64,000 bases of DNA from Gaiella sp038230035. GTDB taxonomy: Bacteria; Actinomycetota; Thermoleophilia; Gaiellales; Gaiellaceae. The stretch is taken from contig JBBRNX010000015.1 of assembly GCA_038230035.1 (NCBI GenBank), positions 19,884 through 83,883 of the forward strand, given 5' to 3'. Below the pieces are notes generated by a model. That model worked only from the letters and a program-made list of their open reading frames with translations. It searched no databases and was not told the DNA's origin. This document shows positions 31,967-40,207 of the stretch, one piece after another. The position numbers and the translations under genes were made by a program. Within the stretch, counting starts at the first letter, position 1, and every line of letters starts with the position of its first letter.

Positions 31967-34282
31967 GCGCTGCGGCTCGTCCAGGACGGGTCGGAACAGG
32001 TCGCCGTGCCGGCGGATCCGTTCGAGGACGACGTCCATCGTGAAGGCGAGCGGGTCGAGCTTCGCGTTGACCTCGCGCCAGAGGAGCGGGGTCGAGACCG
32101 GTGCGCCGGGGCCAGGCCGCACGGAGTAGGCCGATGCGATCGTCTTGCCCTGGCCGTTCTGATTCGCGTCGATCAAGACGCCACGCCGCTGCGACTTGAC
32201 CCACTTCGTGGTCGCGAGGCCAGGGTGCGACTGTGCAATCGCATCCGCGACGACGGCGGCGAGGTCGCGCGTCTGCGCGTAGGTGTAGCGCCGCTCGATC
32301 GGCACGAGGACGTGGATCCCGTCCGAGCCGCTCGTCTTCGGGTACGAGCGGAGATCGATCCCGTCGAGCGCCCGCTTCACGAGGAGCGCGACCTCCACCG
32401 TCTCGGCGAAGCCGACGTCGGCGGACGGGTCGAGGTCGAAGAGCACGAAGTCCGGCCGCTCCGGGCGATCCACCCGTGAGTACCACGCGTTCATGTCGAT
32501 GCAGCCCATGTTCGCCATCCACAAGAGCGCGAGCTCGTCGTTGACGATCGGCATGCGGATCGTCCTCGTCTCGCGGGGCTTCGCGCGGGTCGTGACCTCG
32601 GTTGTGAACGTCGGAATCCACTCCGGCATGTGGTTCGGCGCATCTTTCTGGAAGAAGACCTTGCCCTCGGTCCCGTCCGGGTAGCGGCGCATCGTGAACG
32701 GCCGCTTCCGCAGATGCGGGACGAGCACAGGCGCCACCGCTTCGTAGTAGGCGAGCAGGTCGCCCTTTGTGATCCCGGTCGCGGGCCAGAAGACCTTGTC
32801 GAGGTTCGTCAGGCGGAGGGTCTTCGTGCCACGCCGGCGCTCGTCTGTGAGCGGACGCTCACGGTGGACGGCCGGCGCCGGCTTGTCGTCACGGAGACCC
32901 TGGAACGACGGTGCCCGCAGGTGGCCGTCGTGCGTCCACTCGGCAAACTCGACCTCGCACACGAGCCGCGGCTCGACCCACACGACGTCGCCCTTCCTGA
33001 TCTTCGGCATCTTCGGCTCGACAGGGAACGGCGTCGTCGGCCGCTCGAGGGGAGCAAGTCGTTGCGCGAGATCGCCGATCACGGCGTCGCTGAAACCGGT
33101 GCCGCAGTTGCCGACGTAGACGAGCTCGCTCCCCTTGCGGACACCGAGGACGAGCGCGCCGAACTGTGCAGAGCGCCGACCCTGGCCGCGTGTCCAGCCG
33201 CAGATGACGAACTCCTGCCGCTCGTGGGTCTTCACCTTCAGCCAATTGTGGCTGCGCTTGCCGGGGGTGTACGGCGACTCCGTCCGCTTCGCCATCACGC
33301 CTTCGAGGCCCTGCTCGCGGACGGCGCGCAGCAGTGCCACGCCGTCGTCGAACGACTCGGAGAAACGCAGCGACGACTGCGTCCCGCTGACCAGGCGTTC
33401 GAGAAGCTCACGCCGTTCACGCAGTGGCAGCTCGAGCGTCGAATGCCCGTCGAGCTCGAGCAGGTCGAACAGCGCATAGACGATCGGCGTCTGGGGTCGT
33501 CCCAGCTGCATCGCCGAGAAGCTCGGCCGGCCGGCATCGTCGAGGGCGCAGATCTCGCCGTCGACGATCAGGGTGCGGGTACCGGCGGCATCGGCGAGGT
33601 CGGCCGCGACCCGCGGAAACCGATCCGTCAGGTCTTTGCCGTTGCGGCTCACGAGTTGTGCGCGGCCATTCTCGACGGCGCCGATCGCCCGGTAGCCGTC
33701 CCATTTGAGCTCGAACTGCCACCCGTCGACGGGCGGGATCCCGCGCCCGAGCGACGCGAGCATCGGCTTGGGCGGGGCTCCCCGTTTCTTGGCCGGCGAC
33801 GGCTCGCGCTTGCGCAGGAGCAGCCAGTTCTTCTCCTGGCCGGAGAGCCGCGCCGGCACGAGCGTCCATAACCCTTCGAGCCTTTGCCCGTGGAGGCGAA
33901 CGGTGAGGCCGCCGTCGGGCTTGTCCTCGACGAGCTCGTACGTTCCCGTGTCCCAGATCTCGACGGTGCCGGCGCCGTAGTTCCCGGCCGGGATCTCGCC
34001 CTCGAACGTCCCGTACGACAGCGGATGATCCTCGACGTGCACCGCGAGATGCTGCTGGCCGGGCTCTAGCGGGACGCCCTTCGGAACCGCCCACGACGCG
34101 AGCACGCCGTCCCGCTCCAACCGGAAGTCGTAGTGCAGGCTGCGCGCGGCGTGCCGCTGCACGACGAAGATCGGCGCGGCGGCACCGGCCGGGGAGTCGA
34201 AGGGCTCGGGCGTCGACGCTGCGCGCCGCTTGCGGCGGTACTCGCCCAGCTGGTCCGAGCCTGGTGAGTCGGCCCGCGCCAC
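31952..34282 (-). CDS. ligD: DNA ligase D (phosphoesterase-ligase-polymerase)
   Basis: 776 aa, GTG start. Domain order is 3'-phosphoesterase (about 10-165: VVQRHAARSLHYDFRLERDG, HPLSYGTFEGEIPAGNYGAG), ATP-dependent ligase (about 175-455: adenylation motif ELKWDGYRA with catalytic Lys, and DGEICALDD), and primase-like polymerase (about 490-776: TNLDKVFWP, FVLFDLDPS with the metal Asp pair, SGSDGIHVLVP). This PE-LIG-POL order is the Pseudomonas type, not the POL-PE-LIG of Mycobacterium. Repairs double-strand breaks with the Ku protein encoded 13 bp upstream in the same operon. Confidence 0.95.
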   Translation of the reverse strand: MARADSPGSDQLGEYRRKRRAASTPEPFDSPAGAAAPIFVVQRHAARSLHYDFRLERDGVLASWAVPKGVPLEPGQQHLAVHVEDHPLSYGTFEGEIPAGNYGAGTVEIWDTGTYELVEDKPDGGLTVRLHGQRLEGLWTLVPARLSGQEKNWLLLRKREPSPAKKRGAPPKPMLASLGRGIPPVDGWQFELKWDGYRAIGAVENGRAQLVSRNGKDLTDRFPRVAADLADAAGTRTLIVDGEICALDDAGRPSFSAMQLGRPQTPIVYALFDLLELDGHSTLELPLRERRELLERLVSGTQSSLRFSESFDDGVALLRAVREQGLEGVMAKRTESPYTPGKRSHNWLKVKTHERQEFVICGWTRGQGRRSAQFGALVLGVRKGSELVYVGNCGTGFSDAVIGDLAQRLAPLERPTTPFPVEPKMPKIRKGDVVWVEPRLVCEVEFAEWTHDGHLRAPSFQGLRDDKPAPAVHRERPLTDERRRGTKTLRLTNLDKVFWPATGITKGDLLAYYEAVAPVLVPHLRKRPFTMRRYPDGTEGKVFFQKDAPNHMPEWIPTFTTEVTTRAKPRETRTIRMPIVNDELALLWMANMGCIDMNAWYSRVDRPERPDFVLFDLDPSADVGFAETVEVALLVKRALDGIDLRSYPKTSGSDGIHVLVPIERRYTYAQTRDLAAVVADAIAQSHPGLATTKWVKSQRRGVLIDANQNGQGKTIASAYSVRPGPGAPVSTPLLWREVNAKLDPLAFTMDVVLERIRRHGDLFRPVLDEPQRLPVK

Positions 34283-34295
34283 GGACGACGTGCCG

Positions 34296-35201
34296 CTAGC
34301 TGAGCGCCGCGACGAGCTCGGCCTTCGTCATCTGCGAGTAGCCGGTGAGGCCCGACTCTTTCGCGCGCTTTGCGAGTGCGGCCTTCGAGAGCGACGGCAA
34401 GTCCTCGTCGCGCGTCTTGCCGCGGCTCGGCTTCCCCTGGTGCGCGTCGAGGCTCGCCCGCAGCGCCTCCATCAGATCGGGCACGCGTGTCTCGGGTTCC
34501 ACCTCCACCTTGACCGGGCCGCCCTTTTGCTTGGCCTTGATCACGGTGAGCAGCGCGTCGCGGTAGACGTCGTGGTACTTCTCCGGCTCGAATGGGCCTG
34601 TGAAGCGCTCGATCAGCTCCGTCGCCATCTCGAGCTCGCGTTTGCCGACCGCCATGTCGCCTGCGGCAGGAATCCCCTCGGTCGTTCTGATCTCGTCGGC
34701 GAAGAACATCTTCGAGAGCGTCAGGACGTTGTCGCGAACGCGCAGGCAGCCGAGGTGCTGCTTCTTGCGCATCACGTAGGTCGCGATTCCCGCGAGCCCG
34801 GCGTTCTTCATCGCCGTCGTCAGCAGGGCGTAGACCTTCTCGGCGCCCTCGGCAGGCCCGAGGTAGTAGGTGCGCTCGAAGTAGATCGGGTCGATCTCGC
34901 TGTACGGCACGAAGTCGGCCAGGTCGATCGTGCGTTCGAGCGGCCCGGCGGCACGCGCGAAGTCGTCGTCGTCGAGATACACGTACTCGCCCTTCGACAC
35001 CTCATAGGCCGTGCTGATCTCGCTGTCGGGGACGCTCACGCCCTCGTCCTTGCAGATCTTCTCGTAGCCGATCCGGCTGCCGTCCTTCACGTGGAGGAGG
35101 TTGAAGCGGAGATCCTTCTCGTCGATCGCGCTGTACATGCGGATCGGCACGTTCACCAACCCGAACGTGATCGCCCCCGACCAGATTGCTCTTACCGCCA
35201 T
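34296..35201 (-). CDS. ku: Non-homologous end-joining protein Ku
   Basis: 301 aa. Starts MAVRAIWSGAITFGLVNVPI with GAGGAG upstream. Core Ku blocks: FNLLHVKDGSRIGYEKIC, ERTYYLGPAEGAEKVYALL, and RVRDNVLTLSKMFFADEIR. Residues about 262-301 form an extra LSKAALAKRAKESGLTGYSQ region like a SAP/HeH DNA-binding helix pair, seen in some actinobacterial Ku proteins. A ring-shaped homodimer binds DNA ends and recruits LigD. A fragment of another Ku gene lies at about 40060-40150. Confidence 0.95.
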   Translation of the reverse strand: MAVRAIWSGAITFGLVNVPIRMYSAIDEKDLRFNLLHVKDGSRIGYEKICKDEGVSVPDSEISTAYEVSKGEYVYLDDDDFARAAGPLERTIDLADFVPYSEIDPIYFERTYYLGPAEGAEKVYALLTTAMKNAGLAGIATYVMRKKQHLGCLRVRDNVLTLSKMFFADEIRTTEGIPAAGDMAVGKRELEMATELIERFTGPFEPEKYHDVYRDALLTVIKAKQKGGPVKVEVEPETRVPDLMEALRASLDAHQGKPSRGKTRDEDLPSLSKAALAKRAKESGLTGYSQMTKAELVAALS

Positions 35202-35345
35202 CTCAGCTCCTCTTTCCCGTTACGGCTGTTTTCACACGAGCGCGAGGTCACAGAGTACGAGACGGGCGGCGGGATTCCTACACTGTGCGCCTGACCGACC
35301 GTGCGGCTGGCCGCCGGCGGCCGCCTACGACAAAGGAGCTTCTGC

Positions 35346-35720
35346 GTGCCACTTGTTTTTGCAGTCGGGCTCGGGGGAGCATTCGGCGCCGTCTCTCGTT
35401 ACAGCCTCGACCGGTTCGTCGAGCACCGCGTCGATTCGGCGTTCCCCTGGGCCACGTTCGTCATCAACGTCAGCGGCTGCTTCGCGGTCGGGTTCCTGAT
35501 TGCAGCCGTCGTCGACCGCCATCGCGCGCCGCAGTGGCTGAAGGTGGGCTTGACCGTCGGCTTCTGCGGCGGCTACACGACGTTCTCGACCTTCGCGCAG
35601 GAGTCTCTGGATCTGATCGAGGCCCGCAACCTCGCGCTCGTGCTTGCGAGCATCACGGCGAGCGTCGTGCTGGGCGTTCTGGCTGTGTTCGTCGGCATCA
35701 GGGTCGGCCGGCTCGTCTAA
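35346..35720 (+). CDS. crcB: Fluoride exporter CrcB/FluC
   Basis: 124 aa from GTG 35346 with AAAGGAG at 35332-35338. Four membrane segments and the family motifs GLGGAFGAVSRYSLDR (9-24), NVSGCFAVGF and GFCGGYTTFSTFAQES (about 69-84), the last being the fluoride-pore signature. No fluoride riboswitch pattern is visible upstream. The last 61 bp of the gene and 18 bp following it are repeated at 42859-42959. Confidence 0.9.
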   Translation: MPLVFAVGLGGAFGAVSRYSLDRFVEHRVDSAFPWATFVINVSGCFAVGFLIAAVVDRHRAPQWLKVGLTVGFCGGYTTFSTFAQESLDLIEARNLALVLASITASVVLGVLAVFVGIRVGRLV

Positions 35721-35766
35721 TCACGAACTCGTAAGAGCTACGGGCCAAATCCGGAAGCCGCCTTTT

Positions 35767-35990
35767 CCTACCAGCAGCGCGAGCCCGGCGGCAACGGTGA
35801 AGGAGACGCGTAAAAAACTTGGCGAGGCGCGGCCCGGCGCGTGACCCTTCAGTGCGACGTTAGGGTTCGGGTTTCTGCTGTCCGCGGGTGTGCGCGCCAG
35901 CGATCGACTCGAAGGAGAGAACGGGTGACCGACGCGAGCGCGCCTACGAGGAACTTCATCGGCGGCGAATGGGTCCTGAGCTCCTCCGGC
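35767..35990 (+). repeat. Segmental duplication, left part of copy A
   Basis: From CCTACCAGCAGCGCGAGCCC through the start of the aldehyde dehydrogenase gene the sequence is repeated, with small differences, at 50442-50649. The leader before the gene has no other recognisable content. The match resumes at the 3' end of the dehydrogenase gene (about 37345) and continues through the epimerase (to 38129, B to 51609) and the first 109 bp of the flavoprotein gene (39374-39482, B 51661-51769). Confidence 0.85.
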
Positions 35991-37382
35991 GAGACCTACG
36001 AGAAGCGCAACCCGTGGCGGCCGTCGATCGTCACCGGCACGTTCGCGGCGTCTGATGCGCGCGATGCGAGCGCGGCGGTCGACGCGGCGCTGGCCGCGTT
36101 CCGCGGCTGGGCAAGCTTGCCGGCGCCGCAGCGGGCCGAGTTCTTCCTCCGCGCAGCCGCCGTGCTCGAAGCCCGTGTCGAGCAGATCGCACATGACATG
36201 ACGGCAGAGATGGGAAAGCCGTTGCGCGAAGCGCGGCTGGAAGCCGCGCGCGCTGCAGCGATCCTCCGGTACTCGGCGGGTGAGGCGTTCCGGCCGGCAG
36301 GTGAGGTGTACGAGCCGTCCGTTGCGAACCAGACGCTCTACACGCGGCGGCGACCGCTCGGCGTCGTCGGGTTGATCACACCGTGGAACTTCCCGATCGC
36401 GATCCCGATCTGGAAGCTCGCGCCGGCTCTGATCCACGGAAACACAGTCGTATTGAAGCTCGGCTACGAAGCGCCTCGGACGGGGCTGCATATCGCGGAA
36501 TGCTTCGCCGAGGCCGGGTTGCCGCCGGGCGTGCTCAACGTCATCACCGGCGCGGGCTCGAAGGCCGGAGCCGAGCTCGTCTCGAACCCCGCGGTGCGCG
36601 CGATCTCCTTCACAGGCTCGGTCGCGGTCGGACAAGCGGTCCGGAACGAGGCGACCGCACGGAACTGCCGCGTTCAGCTCGAGCTCGGTGGGCAGAACCC
36701 GTTGATCGTGATGGCGGACGCCGAGCTCGATCGTGCGGTCGAGGCCGCATTTGCTGGCGCGTTCTGGTCAGCCGGGCAGAAATGCACTGCATCGCGCCGG
36801 CTGATCGTCCAAGAGTCCGTCTACGACGCGTTTCGCGAGAAGCTGCTCGCCCGCGTCGCCGCCGCCAAGATCGGTGACCCGGCCGATCCGACAACCGAGG
36901 TCGGTCCAGTTGTCAACGAGGGGCCGCTGGAGGAGATCCTCGCCGCGATCGAACGCGGCAAGTCCGAAGGCGGCACCGTCGCGGCCGGCGGTGTGCGGGC
37001 CGATGACGAGGGCTACCTGATCGCGCCGACGGTCTTCGAGAATGTCGCGGACGACGCGTTCCTCGCGTGCGAGGAGGTATTCGGCCCGGTCGCGTCGCTC
37101 TATCGCTTCTCGACGCTTGACGAGGCGCTCCAACGGGCGAACGCGGTGACGTTCGGCCTCTCCGCCGCGATCTTCACGCGTGATCTGCATGCGACGCAGC
37201 GCTTCGCGAACGAGCTGCAGGCGGGGATCCTCCACGTCAACTCGCAGACCGCCGGCGCCGACGTCCATGTCCCGTTCGGCGGTCTGAAGGGCTCGGCCTG
37301 GGGCCCGCACGAACAGGGGCGAGCGGCGATGGAGTTCTATACGGAGACGGTCACCGTCTATCAGGACGCGCCGCTTGCCTGA
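35925..37382 (+). CDS. Aldehyde dehydrogenase, 2-oxoglutarate semialdehyde dehydrogenase-like
   Basis: 485 aa from GTG 35925 with GAAGGAGAG upstream. Catalytic Glu in VQLELGGQNPLIV (about 250), Cys in SAGQKCTASRR (about 284), and NAD contacts in ITPWNFPIAIPIWKLAPAL. The pattern GQKCTASRR and the C-terminal SAWGPHEQGRAAMEFYTETVTVY are typical of KGSADH/aldehyde dehydrogenases acting on 2-oxoglutarate semialdehyde. This fits the KdaD-like gene at 31139, giving an oxidative pentose route; distance (4 kb) makes this inference. It is the intact copy; copy B keeps only both ends (50601-50684). Confidence 0.88.
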   Translation: MTDASAPTRNFIGGEWVLSSSGETYEKRNPWRPSIVTGTFAASDARDASAAVDAALAAFRGWASLPAPQRAEFFLRAAAVLEARVEQIAHDMTAEMGKPLREARLEAARAAAILRYSAGEAFRPAGEVYEPSVANQTLYTRRRPLGVVGLITPWNFPIAIPIWKLAPALIHGNTVVLKLGYEAPRTGLHIAECFAEAGLPPGVLNVITGAGSKAGAELVSNPAVRAISFTGSVAVGQAVRNEATARNCRVQLELGGQNPLIVMADAELDRAVEAAFAGAFWSAGQKCTASRRLIVQESVYDAFREKLLARVAAAKIGDPADPTTEVGPVVNEGPLEEILAAIERGKSEGGTVAAGGVRADDEGYLIAPTVFENVADDAFLACEEVFGPVASLYRFSTLDEALQRANAVTFGLSAAIFTRDLHATQRFANELQAGILHVNSQTAGADVHVPFGGLKGSAWGPHEQGRAAMEFYTETVTVYQDAPLA

Positions 37383-38129
37383 GCGCACCCTCGTCACGGG
37401 CGTACTGGGCTGTCTAGGGGCGTGGACGGCACGAGCGCTCCTCGATGGAGGTGTCGAGGTCGTCGGCCTCGACCTCGGCGATGCCGCGCATCGGCTCGAC
37501 CTCGTGCTCGGCGACGACGTTGGTCGGGTCACGGTCGTGCGGGGTGACATCACGGATCGGGCTGCTCTCGACCGTGTGCTCGACGAGCATGCGATCACGC
37601 GGGTCGTCCATCTCGCCGCGCTCCAGGTGCCGTTCTGCCGGGAGAATCCGGTGCTCGGGGCTCGCGTCAACGTGTCAAGCTTGCGAACGAGGGGAATGCG
37701 CGCATCGCCTGGGCCGAGGCCGGCGTGCCGTCGATCGCGATCCGCCCCTACGTGGTCTACTGGCCCGGACGCGACAAGGGCCTTACGTCGGGACCGACGC
37801 TCGCAATGGCCGCGGCCGTCCGGGGCGAGGCCTTCACCATCGGCTACGGCGGCGTTGCCCAGTACGACTATGCGCCCGACGTCGGGATAGCCTTCGCGCG
37901 TGCGGCCGAGGCGGTGCGCGACGGCGCGATGGTCGCCAACTTCCCGGGCGTCGTCGCGTCGATGCACGAGGTCGTCGAGGCGATCGAGGCGGCGATCCCG
38001 GCGGCAACAGCGCGGATCGACTGGGCCGACGTCATGCTGCCGTTCCCCGCGGAGCTCCTCGAGCCGCTGCCGAAGGCGACGCTGGCAGATGGCGTGGCGG
38101 CGACGATCGACCGCTTCCAACGTCTCTAG
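37375..38129 (+). pseudogene. NAD-dependent epimerase/dehydratase, copy A, broken by a 154-bp deletion
   Basis: The TTG start at 37375 (PERTLVTGVLGCLGAWTARA) overlaps the dehydrogenase stop. Compared with the intact copy at 50677, bases equal to 50977-51130 are missing after the codons for GARVNV, which shifts the frame; the C-terminal half continues in the correct frame from about 37680 to TAG 38129. The lost part includes the catalytic SSAAVYG serine and the Tyr of THYGVFK. A second, in-frame 24-bp loss lies near 38060 between GAGCTC repeats. Probably not functional. Its stop shares CTAG with the MFS gene. Confidence 0.85.
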
Positions 38130-39319
38130 CGCTGGCGCGAGGGGAGCGCTAGTAGGACAAAGAACTGCAGCACCAGCAGCCCTGCGGCGACCCAGAGGAC
38201 GGCGTCGAACGACTGCGTCGAGTCCCGGATCGCGCCGAGCACGAACGGTGAGATGGCAGCGATCACGTATCCGATGCCGAGCATCATCGCAACGAGCGCA
38301 CCGACTCGGTCGGGCCGATCCTCGAGGTCGAGCGGCACGGTCATAACCAGCGCGAACATTCCGCCCTGCGCGATCCCGGCAACCGTTGCCCAACCGAAGG
38401 CAAATCCGGGAACGGCTACGAGCCCAGTGGCGCCGATGATGAACAGTCCGCTCATCGACAGCAGCCACCTGCGCCGGCGGTTGTGCCGGTCCGAGAGCCA
38501 GGGCACGACGAACGACGAGGCAATCGCGGCCATGTTCATGACAGCGAGCAGGAAGCCGGCCTTGCCGTCGCTCCAGCCGCGTTCGCCATAGGCGTCGGGG
38601 AGCCAGGCGTTCAGGCCGTAGAACGCAGCGCCCATCAAGCCGAAACAGGCTACGAGCAGCCAGGCGGTGCTGCTCCCCCAGGGGAGATGCGGGACCGAGG
38701 CTGGCGGTCGTTCGTGAGGCTCCTCGCCTCGTGTGAGCGCGACCCATGCGACGAGCGAGAGAACGGCGAAAGCAGAGAGCGCGATCAGCGAGCCGCGCCA
38801 GCCACCGAGGAAGGCGGCGAGCGGCACTGCGAGGGCTGCTGCTGCTCCCGATCCGGCCTGGATTCCCGTCGTGTAGACGCCGGTGCCGGTTGCCGGGCGC
38901 TTCGCGAAGCGCTCCTTGACCGCGATCGGTGCGAGAGCGTTCCCGATCCCCATGCCGATGCCGACGGGCAGCGTCAGCACGACGACCGACCATGCTGCAG
39001 GCCCGAGTGCGCGGATGATCCCGAAGCTGCCGATCAGCGTGAGGCCGAGCGTCATCGCATGACGGGTGCCGATGCGAGCAGCGAGGTACGCGCCGAGTGG
39101 CGCGAACAATCCCATGCACAGCACGGGGATCGTCCCGAGTAGCCCGGCGACAGCGTGCGAGCTCCCGAGGTCGTCCTGGATCGACGGGATCAGCGGCCCG
39201 ACTCCGACGATCTGAGGGCGGAGGGCCAGCGCCGCGACGAAGAGTGCGCCGAGCATCGATGCCTCGCGATGGTGGCCGGCGGGAAGAAGCAGCCGTGGTG
39301 CCTCCGCGTCGACGACCAT
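38126..39319 (-). CDS. MFS transporter, CynX/NimT family
   Basis: 397 aa with twelve membrane segments. The first helices read LRPQIVGVGPLIPSIQDDLG, and the cytoplasmic loop after helix 2 is LAARIGTRHAMTLG, both typical of the cyanate/2-nitroimidazole-type (CynX) MFS group. The mid-protein loop (about 197-212: TRGEEPHERPPA) joins the two six-helix halves. It lies between the broken epimerase and a flavoprotein fragment; copy B of the duplicated block lacks it. Substrate unknown, perhaps a small anion or drug. Confidence 0.88.
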   Translation of the reverse strand: MVVDAEAPRLLLPAGHHREASMLGALFVAALALRPQIVGVGPLIPSIQDDLGSSHAVAGLLGTIPVLCMGLFAPLGAYLAARIGTRHAMTLGLTLIGSFGIIRALGPAAWSVVVLTLPVGIGMGIGNALAPIAVKERFAKRPATGTGVYTTGIQAGSGAAAALAVPLAAFLGGWRGSLIALSAFAVLSLVAWVALTRGEEPHERPPASVPHLPWGSSTAWLLVACFGLMGAAFYGLNAWLPDAYGERGWSDGKAGFLLAVMNMAAIASSFVVPWLSDRHNRRRRWLLSMSGLFIIGATGLVAVPGFAFGWATVAGIAQGGMFALVMTVPLDLEDRPDRVGALVAMMLGIGYVIAAISPFVLGAIRDSTQSFDAVLWVAAGLLVLQFFVLLALPSRQR

Positions 39320-39373
39320 CGTCCGATCCTAACCCGGGCACGTGAGGCTGGGCCTCGAGTCTACGATGGGCCG

Positions 39374-39482
39374 ATGGAGCGCTACGACGTGCTCGTCGTC
39401 GGCGCGGGACCCGCGGGCTCGGCGACGGCGATCCACCTAGCGCGCGGCGGTGCACGCGTCCTTCTCGTCGACAAGGCGAGAG
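39374..39482 (+). pseudogene. 5' fragment of the geranylgeranyl reductase-type flavoprotein gene (copy A)
   Basis: ATG 39374 gives MERYDVLVVGAGPAGSATAI and continues to VDKA, matching the intact gene at 51661 almost base for base up to about 39482. After this the sequence changes abruptly to unrelated DNA. So only the first 36 codons (FAD-binding GAGPAGS) remain. Confidence 0.85.
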
Positions 39483-39909
39483 CGACCGCAGCTTCCGTCG
39501 CAAGCAAGAACGCGAGCGCCGGGTTGCCGGCTTCGCCGAATACGAGGCCCCAGACGAGCCAACAGATGACCCCCGAAGGGACCAGAAGAGAGGCGTATGC
39601 AAGCCAGAGCATCTGCAGCCGATCAATGCCGACGGACCGTCTGTAACGGCTGCGCACCGCTGCTGCCCCGACGAAGAGGCTCGCGAAAACGGCTAGCCAG
39701 ACTGGGAGCCTGAGGAAGCCGAGGGCATGCGGCCAGCGGACAGTAACCGGATTCGGCACTGCCGCGAACGGCTTCTCCAGTGGCCCGGACAGGACGATCA
39801 GCAGCAGCGGGAGGCTTGCCGGTGCTGCGACCGCAGCGACGAGGAAGGGATACAGCCACAGCGGGCCGGTGTCAGCAATGTGCTGACGAGCGGCGATCCG
39901 ATCGAGCAC
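39483..39909 (-). pseudogene. Fragment of a membrane sensor (histidine kinase/cyclase-like) N-terminal region
   Basis: On the minus strand a frame from 39909 encodes several hydrophobic segments: LWLYPFLVAAVAAPASLPLL, LPVWLAVFASLFVGAAAVRS, then RYRRSVGIDRLQMLWLAYAS and SGVICWLVWGLVFGEAG. The segment R-x-RR-x-G-x-(D/E)-RxQxxWLAYA is common in multi-pass N-terminal domains of actinobacterial sensor kinases. It has no effector domain: it is cut at 39482 by the junction to the flavoprotein fragment. The start is uncertain. Confidence 0.45.
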
Positions 39910-39941
39910 CAGCGCCCCTGCGATTAGGGCAAGCGACGCCG

Positions 39942-40059
39942 CCGAAGCCTATTCCTGTGTCCAGGCTGATCGCCGAGGGCGCGATCCCCCAGGAACAGCT
40001 CACTGCCGCAATCGCGGAGCAGGAACGAACCGGCGAACGGCTCGGCGAGATCCGTGGGA
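39942..40059 (+). pseudogene. Fragment of a PilB/GspE-type N-terminal domain
   Basis: The plus frame encodes PIPVSRLIAEGAIPQEQLTA followed by AIAEQERTGERLGEI. This is the typical first helix-turn pattern of the T2SSE N-terminal (MshEN-like) domain (L-x-EG-I-x3-QL-x2-A-x2-EQ-x-TG-x-x-LGEI). Nothing else of an ATPase follows. It is a relic unrelated to the complete pilB at 58211, which has a divergent N-terminus. Confidence 0.55.
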
Positions 40060-40150
40060 AGGTCGGATCTCGTCGGCGGAGTACATCTTTGACAGCGCGA
40101 TTCCCCGTCGGTCACCCGCAGGCAGCCAAGATTCTGCCGCTCCCGCAACA
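40060..40150 (-). pseudogene. Fragment of a Ku gene
   Basis: On the minus strand, two frames together give RQNLGCLRVTDG and then IALSKMYSADEIR. This matches the Ku block QHLGCLRVRDNVLTLSKMFFADEIR-type sequence of the intact gene at 34296 (read in two pieces: QHLGCLRVRDN / LTLSKMFFADEIR) with a frameshift between. So a second, different Ku gene once existed here or was brought in as a fragment. Confidence 0.6.
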
Positions 40151-40207
40151 CTCTGGATGAGCAGGGCGCTATTCCAGAAGCGGGTGCGCGGCGTCCTGGC
40201 GCGCGGG

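Noticed and set aside
35202..35345. Fluoride riboswitch upstream of crcB
   Set aside because: The region was read for the GAUG...CUGAUG-type consensus of the crcB motif; only CTGACCGACC and a GC-rich palindrome are present, so no riboswitch is called.
36768..39626. A 952-codon minus-strand open frame
   Set aside because: It is antisense to the dehydrogenase and epimerase and in another frame of the MFS gene, is Arg-rich with no domain, and arises from high GC content.
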